This document shows positions 6,247 to 9,968 of a DNA stretch of 9,968 nucleotides, one piece after another. The stretch lies in assembly GCA_016866575.1 (NCBI GenBank), contig VGMA01000056.1:1-9968 (forward strand). The letters are read 5' to 3'. The DNA comes from Chlamydiota bacterium (GTDB lineage Bacteria > Chlamydiota > Chlamydiia > Chlamydiales > VGMA01). The position numbers were made by a program, and so were the translations under genes. Each line of letters begins with the position of its first letter. Position 1 is the first letter of the stretch. The notes beneath the pieces are model-generated. The model was not told where the DNA came from and made no database searches. It saw nothing but the letters and a program-made list of their open reading frames with translations.

Positions 6247-6789
6247 ATGTTCTTAAACGCAATCGTTAAAGAAAAAACTTCTTTTATTGAAGAGGCTTTG
6301 ATCATAATTTTAGCTAGCCTCTGTATTTCATTAGCAGCTCCACTTGCAATCAAGCTCCCTTTCACCAATATCCCCTTAGCCATAGCCCCCCACCTAGCAT
6401 TAGCTTTTGGCATTCTATTAGGAAAAAATCGCGCCTCTATTACCGCTATTTGCTACCTTCTTCAAGGTGCTCTAGGCTTGCCTGTTTTTGCTTTAGGCGC
6501 ATCAGGGATTTTTTATCTTTTTGGGCCAACAGGCGGATATTTACTTGGCTACGTAGCCGGTGCTTATGTAGCTGGCTATGTCATGCAAAAAAGCCCTGTA
6601 AAAACAGCGTTTTATATAGCATTGGCTCTCTTAGCTGGCAATCTCACGATCTATCTTTTCGGCGCGATTTATTTAAGTATTTTTGTTGGCATCAAAACAT
6701 CTATAGCCTTGGGAGTGCTTCCTTTTGTCATAGGGGATGCACTTAAAATAGGATTGATTGCGAAAGTACTTTGTAGATCAAGATCTTAA
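6247..6789 (+). CDS. bioY: Biotin transporter BioY
   Basis: This 180-residue protein with about six membrane helices is the biotin-binding S component of ECF-type uptake systems. Family marks are KLPFTNIPL (36-44), the segment YLLQGALGLPVFA (70-82), the signature GPTGGYLLGY (93-102), and FVIGDALKI (160-168) near the C-terminus. The length is normal. No EcfA ATPases or EcfT are encoded nearby. Chlamydial BioY is known to take up biotin, and solo BioY proteins can work without a dedicated energy module, so this is probably self-sufficient or shares a distant one. No biotin synthesis gene is present in the window. The ATG has AAGGA six bases upstream. The gene is a single unit between two good terminators. 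Confidence 0.93.
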   Translation: MFLNAIVKEKTSFIEEALIIILASLCISLAAPLAIKLPFTNIPLAIAPHLALAFGILLGKNRASITAICYLLQGALGLPVFALGASGIFYLFGPTGGYLLGYVAGAYVAGYVMQKSPVKTAFYIALALLAGNLTIYLFGAIYLSIFVGIKTSIALGVLPFVIGDALKIGLIAKVLCRSRS

Positions 6790-6803
6790 TTTTTTTTCTT
6801 ATC

Positions 6804-6842
6804 ATCGAGCTCTCTATAGCCTAAAGAGCTCGATCTTTTTTA
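6804..6842 (+). terminator. Rho-independent terminator of bioY
   Basis: ATCGAGCTCT (6804-6813) pairs perfectly over 10 bases with AGAGCTCGAT (6825-6834) around an 11-base loop. A T-run follows directly (6836-6841). It lies 14 bases after the bioY stop codon. Confidence 0.9.
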
Positions 6843-6904
6843 TCATCTAGACAAAATATCTCAACATTTTATAAAATTTTCCTTTAATTTAAGGAAATAT
6901 TAAG

Positions 6905-7315
6905 ATGATAACGCGATTAATACAAAATTTAACGTATCATTTCGAACACGAATCGCAGTACTGCTCTCCTATGGCTCTTGGGGCTTATATCATGTATAAA
7001 CACGGTATTCTTGAAACCATTCCATTAATACGAGCAATCTCAATTCAAAACATCTTAAGCGACTATACCCGCGAAGCTGATGCGCACATTCCTGTAGAAA
7101 GAGTGTTTTTAGTTGTAGGCTACGCATCATTACAAAAAGGAGTCAGTAATGATACTGAGCATAAAGCCGTTTTTATCACGCTTCATGCTGTAGCAGTGAT
7201 TACAGCCCTAGTAGCCTTTAACAAAGAACCTTCTCGATTTAGAGAAATCATGGTGAGTATCATCGCCGGAGTAAGTCTTGGATATCTTGCTGCAAAATTT
7301 AGCGACGCCATATAA
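6905..7315 (+). CDS. Orphan protein with C-terminal membrane helices
   Basis: I do not recognise this 136-residue protein. The N-terminal part (1-65) is polar and mildly amphipathic. A hydrophobic stretch (VFLVVGYASL, 67-76) precedes a charged loop (NDTEHK), and two convincing membrane helices follow at about 88-105 and 115-131. Two helices separated by a short charged turn, here NKEPSRFRE, resemble the bilobed hydrophobic region of chlamydial inclusion-membrane (Inc) proteins, but many unrelated small membrane proteins share that look. AAGGA at 6890-6894 and the ATG support the start. It has its own terminator-like hairpin overlapping the stop codon. Confidence 0.72.
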   Translation: MITRLIQNLTYHFEHESQYCSPMALGAYIMYKHGILETIPLIRAISIQNILSDYTREADAHIPVERVFLVVGYASLQKGVSNDTEHKAVFITLHAVAVITALVAFNKEPSRFREIMVSIIAGVSLGYLAAKFSDAI

Positions 7316-7337
7316 AAAATACAAAAACGTATTTTTT
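7314..7337 (+). terminator. AT-rich terminator hairpin
   Basis: AAAAAATAC (7314-7322) pairs perfectly with GTATTTTTT (7329-7337) around a 6-base loop, overlapping the TAA of the 136-residue gene. The 3' arm supplies the T-run. The stem is weak in G/C but well placed. Confidence 0.6.
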
Positions 7338-7668
7338 AATCATCATAGCTTCTGTTTTTACAAACCTAGCATCTGACTGATTAAATCCATTTCAGAACAT
7401 CGCTTTTTTTAAGCACAGGAATGCTTATCACTAGATGTCGTTGCTAATCTACTCAATTATCGTTAATAAAAATTTTTTAATTTCGACGATACACCAATCC
7501 CAAATATAAGCTCATCTTTTTCTCGGCTAAATCATCGAAAAACAGCTTATATACTTACTGATGGATGGTCTCATTCAATATTAACCTGGCTGTACAAGAT
7601 CAAGCAATGAAGCGTTCTTATTAGTGGTTTGATCAAATAGACTTACAAAACACCCTTTTGAGACAAAC
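7338..7668. other. Non-coding stretch with AT-rich inverted repeats
   Basis: No convincing reading frame on either strand. Two nested inverted repeats stand out. TATCGT (7458-7463) pairs with ACGATA (7486-7491) over an A/T core. ATATAAGCT (7504-7512) pairs perfectly with AGCTTATAT (7544-7552), enclosing TTTTTC (7517-7522) and GAAAAA (7537-7542). I see no tRNA, rRNA or known small RNA. It may be decayed coding sequence or may hold an unrecognised RNA. Confidence 0.5.
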
Positions 7669-8010
7669 ATGACTTTATCGATTTCAAAAAAATATGACAA
7701 AACGACATTTAGTTTTGGCTTTATTACAGATCTGTATAATTTACCACATAGCCAAATATTTCTAGGTCTGTTTTTGGGCGTATTCCAAATTGCAATACTT
7801 ATATCATCTATTAAATCACCTCTTTGTATTTAATTTAAAAATGCTATTTCAGAAGCTATAAGAATTCACAAAATATCAACTCTATCAGATACTTACGATA
7901 ATTTTCTTATCAAGATCTTTTTGACTTCACAAGGTGTTTTTCTTGATACTTCATCTAATAAGGCTAATTTAGATTTTCATGAAAGCTTCTCTAAGAATGA
8001 CACTTTATAA
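7669..8010 (+). pseudogene. Small reading frame split by one in-frame stop
   Basis: From ATG 7669 a frame runs 54 codons (MTLSISKKYDKTTFSFGFIT, then a hydrophobic segment FLGLFLGVFQIAILIS) to TAA at 7831-7833. The same frame then stays open for another 58 codons to TAA at 8008-8010, encoding a polar stretch that includes SEAIRIHKISTLSDTYD and ends FSKNDTL. The two halves together would make a protein of about 113 residues with one membrane segment. No ATG in this frame allows the second half to be made alone, and no strong ribosome binding site precedes the first. I read it as a decaying gene of unknown family; a short intact 54-residue membrane protein is the alternative. Confidence 0.4.
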
Positions 8011-8151
8011 AAGTGAAAAATAATATAAGTCAAAGCTGAGATTTTTTTAATAGCTTTCAATCAATTCATGATTGTAGAAAAATTACCCAATAAACACATA
8101 TTCATAAGTTTGAGTATTAAAACGTAGCTTTAAATAGGTTCGTCATCTGTC

Positions 8152-8177
8152 AATTCAAAAAAACGAAATTTTGAATT
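8152..8177. repeat. Perfect inverted repeat upstream of the HD gene
   Basis: AATTCAAAA (8152-8160) and TTTTGAATT (8169-8177) are perfect complements with an 8-base gap. It lies about 130 bases before the HD-domain gene, in a stretch (8011-8303) with no reading frame. It could be an operator or an AT-rich hairpin. Confidence 0.4.
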
Positions 8178-8231
8178 TGTTCGGGTATATATTCACAATA
8201 GATCGTTGGTATGCTATAAAAACCTTCCGGC

Positions 8232-8255
8232 AAAACGATAGTAAATATCGTTTTT
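8232..8255. repeat. Hairpin just upstream of the HD gene
   Basis: AAAACGATA (8232-8240) pairs perfectly with TATCGTTTT (8246-8254) around GTAAA, with one more T after. It resembles a small intrinsic terminator and lies 49 bases before the HD gene start, so it could be an attenuator, an operator, or the end of an upstream transcript. Confidence 0.45.
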
Positions 8256-8303
8256 AGAAAAAAAGAAATTATTTTAAATAACTTTAATTAAAAGGCTCTA
8301 AAA

Positions 8304-9371
8304 ATGTTTTACCCCCTCATGCTCGCAATTTTTCTACCCTTATTTATATTTGCTAGACAAATTGAGACGTTCTACGGACCAGTTGAAGTTGAAGAACAGG
8401 TCTTATTAGAACTCATTGATTGCCCTGCATTCATTCGGTTAAAAGATGTACGCCAGTATGGAGTATCGTATTACACATCTTACAATGAGGAATTCAATCG
8501 ATATGATCACTCTATTGGGGTTTTTGCCTTACTTAGAAAGCAAAATCTTAGCTTGGAAGAACAAATTGCCGGACTGCTCCACGATGTTTCCCACACCGTA
8601 TTTTCTCATGTAGGAGATTGGATTTTTAAGCAACAACATGAAGACCAAGACTACCAAGGCAGCATTCACGACAAATTTTTGGAAAAAAGTGGCATTGCAT
8701 CTATTCTTTCTAAGCACGGCATTTCAGTACATGAAGTAATGCCAAAACACCATCTATTTCCTGCGCTAGAATGCCCACTACCAGATCTTTGCGCTGATAG
8801 AATCGATTACAACATCCAAGGAGCCTTTCACCAAGGATTCATCACTCAAGAAGAAGCTATTGAAATATTCCACTCTTTGCAATTTTTAGAAAATCATTGG
8901 ATAAGCACTAGAGCAGATCTTATGAAAAAACTGATGGATTTTTCCCTTTATATGACCAAAAATTGCTGGGGAGATCCAGTTTGCCATTTTGCATCCACAT
9001 GGCTTGCAAACGCCCTTTTAAAAGCCCTAGAAATAGGTGCCGTCAGTTTAGATGACATCCATTTTGGTAAAGATCAAGAAATTTATGATCTTTTGCTTAG
9101 ACAAAAAGATCCCTTCATCCAAGAGCAAATGTACAAAATCTCTCACTATCAAGAATTTTTCCATATATGCGGCCCTTTAGAAATCGGCGATTTAAAGATC
9201 AAAAACAAGTTTAGAGGCATCAACCCAATGATTAAGCTAGAAAATCAAATCGCCCGCTTAACAGAACTTGACCAAGAAGCTCGAAAAAATTACGAAGAAA
9301 CAAAAGAGCTTATCGCTAGCGGCTGGCAAATCAAGCTCATCGAAAACCAACCTACACCCATTTTCAGCTAA
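8304..9371 (+). CDS. HD-superfamily phosphohydrolase with a signal-like N-terminus
   Basis: This 355-residue protein is an HD-domain metal-dependent phosphohydrolase, related to the dGTPase/SAMHD1-like and YdhJ/YwfO groups. The metal ligands are visible: H69 in RYDHSIG, H93-D94 in LLHDVSH, and D165 or D168 in DLCADRIDY. Extra histidines H97 and H102 follow the HD pair. The segment near residue 46 (RLKDVRQYG) matches the usual R-L-x-x-I-x-Q-L-G opening of these enzymes. A nucleotide substrate is likely but not shown. Unusually, the first 17 residues (MFYPLMLAIFLPLFIFA) are hydrophobic and look like a signal peptide or membrane anchor with no positive n-region. AAAGG about ten bases upstream supports this ATG, and no other start lies before the domain. 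It is followed by a strong terminator. Confidence 0.85.
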   Translation: MFYPLMLAIFLPLFIFARQIETFYGPVEVEEQVLLELIDCPAFIRLKDVRQYGVSYYTSYNEEFNRYDHSIGVFALLRKQNLSLEEQIAGLLHDVSHTVFSHVGDWIFKQQHEDQDYQGSIHDKFLEKSGIASILSKHGISVHEVMPKHHLFPALECPLPDLCADRIDYNIQGAFHQGFITQEEAIEIFHSLQFLENHWISTRADLMKKLMDFSLYMTKNCWGDPVCHFASTWLANALLKALEIGAVSLDDIHFGKDQEIYDLLLRQKDPFIQEQMYKISHYQEFFHICGPLEIGDLKIKNKFRGINPMIKLENQIARLTELDQEARKNYEETKELIASGWQIKLIENQPTPIFS

Positions 9372-9383
9372 CCGATCCATTGA

Positions 9384-9425
9384 TTCATATCAAAAGAGCA
9401 CCTACTACGGCTCTTTTGATATGAA
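9384..9425 (+). terminator. Strong terminator hairpin after the HD gene
   Basis: TTCATATCAAAAGAGC (9384-9399) and GCTCTTTTGATATGAA (9410-9425) pair perfectly over 16 bases around a 10-base loop. The inner part, AAAAGAGC to GCTCTTTT, is the usual intrinsic terminator form with the T-run inside the 3' arm. It begins 12 bases after the stop codon. Confidence 0.82.
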
Positions 9426-9646
9426 CATCATCTATTCCTCTTAACCTCTTTGTTTCATAACCCTTATGGGAAACCAAGCTCGTAACTCAAGAAAAATGCA
9501 CGATTATATTTTGATCATTTACATTTTAGATATTTTTTACAAAACTCCATTTTTTCCTTGCAAGAGGATTACTAATAGATTACGTTGCGCATAAAATGAC
9601 TAAATTATTGTAGCCCTACCCCGCTTAATTTATTGAATCAAAAAAG

Positions 9647-9916
9647 ATGGAAATAGAAACAAAATCTACTGAAAAAAAATCCCTTCTCTCCACTTTAAAT
9701 AAGATAGAAATCACCCTGACGGTTATCGCAACAACACTAGCTCTTATCTACAGAAACGAGCCTCTAACATTCCCTCTTTATGCGCTACTGCTTGGCACCT
9801 GGTGCGCGATCTTAACCTTTCTTCGTGCAAAACAGAAACTCTACCTAGCCCTTTTTGCAATCTTCTTTCTCTACCAATCCATCAAAGAGCTCCTCAGCTA
9901 TTTTTCATTTATTTAA
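9647..9916 (+). CDS. Small three-helix membrane protein, unknown
   Basis: This 89-residue protein is not one I recognise. A charged N-terminus (MEIETKSTEKKS) precedes three hydrophobic helices at about 19-35, 41-59 and 65-77, separated by short loops (YRNEP and RAKQK). The loop charges suggest the positive RAKQK turn stays in the cytoplasm. The ribosome binding site is weak (AAAAAAG before the ATG), and the 221 bases between the upstream terminator and the start hold no other gene, so it has its own promoter. No motif points to a substrate or an enzyme role. Confidence 0.65.
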   Translation: MEIETKSTEKKSLLSTLNKIEITLTVIATTLALIYRNEPLTFPLYALLLGTWCAILTFLRAKQKLYLALFAIFFLYQSIKELLSYFSFI

Positions 9917-9928
9917 ATAGCGTATATT

Positions 9929-9968
9929 ATGCGTCAAAAAAAACATCTAACTTATTTTCATCCTTGCA
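9929..9968 (+). CDS. Possible start of a gene cut by the window edge
   Basis: From ATG 9929 a frame stays open to the end of the window (MRQKKHLTYFHPC). Only 13 codons are visible and no clear ribosome binding site precedes it, so it may be chance. It lies 12 bases after the stop of the 89-residue gene and could belong to the same transcript. Confidence 0.3.
   Translation, partial: MRQKKHLTYFHPC

Noticed and set aside
6231..6413. Minus-strand open frame over the bioY start
   Set aside because: Antisense to bioY; no ribosome binding site and no recognisable motif.
8137..8150. GGTTCGTCATC resembling a tRNA T-arm
   Set aside because: No pairing acceptor stem or anticodon arm in the right place.
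8529..8717. Minus-strand open frame inside the HD gene
   Set aside because: Antisense shadow of the HD domain region with no supporting start signal.
1..9968. Insertion sequence, prophage, CRISPR array or toxin-antitoxin pair
   Set aside because: No transposase or integrase motif, no regularly spaced repeats, and no adjacent small-gene pair with toxin or antitoxin features.

Overview
The window reads as a piece of an AT-rich chromosome from an obligate intracellular bacterium, most likely an environmental (Parachlamydiales-type) member of the Chlamydiota. The evidence is indirect. There are small orphan proteins with no recognisable family, and uptake systems for two vitamin cofactors instead of biosynthesis genes. 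There is an RlmD/YgcA-type rRNA methyltransferase next to a chromatin protein gene; from memory, Chlamydia trachomatis has ygcA next to hctA at the matching place. No mobile element, CRISPR array, rRNA or tRNA was found.

Layout. Positions 213-2089 (minus strand) hold two adjacent genes of unknown function, read from one strong promoter at about 2133-2161. Together they carry three copies of one domain of about 140-165 residues. Positions 2218-3510 (minus) encode the 23S rRNA uracil methyltransferase RlmD. Divergent from it, 3576-3776 (+) encodes a 66-residue protein that aligns well with the histone fold. A long hairpin separates it from a convergent minus-strand pair: a DsbB-like disulfide oxidoreductase and a tiny two-helix membrane protein just upstream that overlaps its start by ATGA.

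Positions about 4486-4573 (+) form a clear TPP (thiamine pyrophosphate) riboswitch aptamer. It leads directly into an MFS/MHS-family transporter (to 5787), presumably for thiamine or a precursor. The first codons of this gene are out of frame with the rest, and the best-placed start is CTG. The gene is therefore freshly broken, rescued by slippage on a run of seven A, or affected by a base-calling error.

Downstream are a 79-residue acidic protein with a good terminator; the biotin transporter BioY, with a structured leader and its own terminator; a 136-residue orphan with C-terminal membrane helices; and about 1 kb poor in genes. That stretch holds a reading frame split by one in-frame stop (7669-8010) and several AT-rich inverted repeats. 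Then come an HD-domain phosphohydrolase with an unusual hydrophobic, signal-peptide-like N-terminus (8304-9371), a strong terminator hairpin, a small three-helix membrane protein (9647-9916), and the possible first codons of another gene at the right edge.

The recognisable genes fit an intracellular scavenger: import of biotin and thiamine, ribosome modification, envelope disulfide formation, and DNA packaging by a histone-like protein. The points most worth following up are the histone gene, the riboswitch-controlled transporter with its broken frame, and the three-copy orphan domain.
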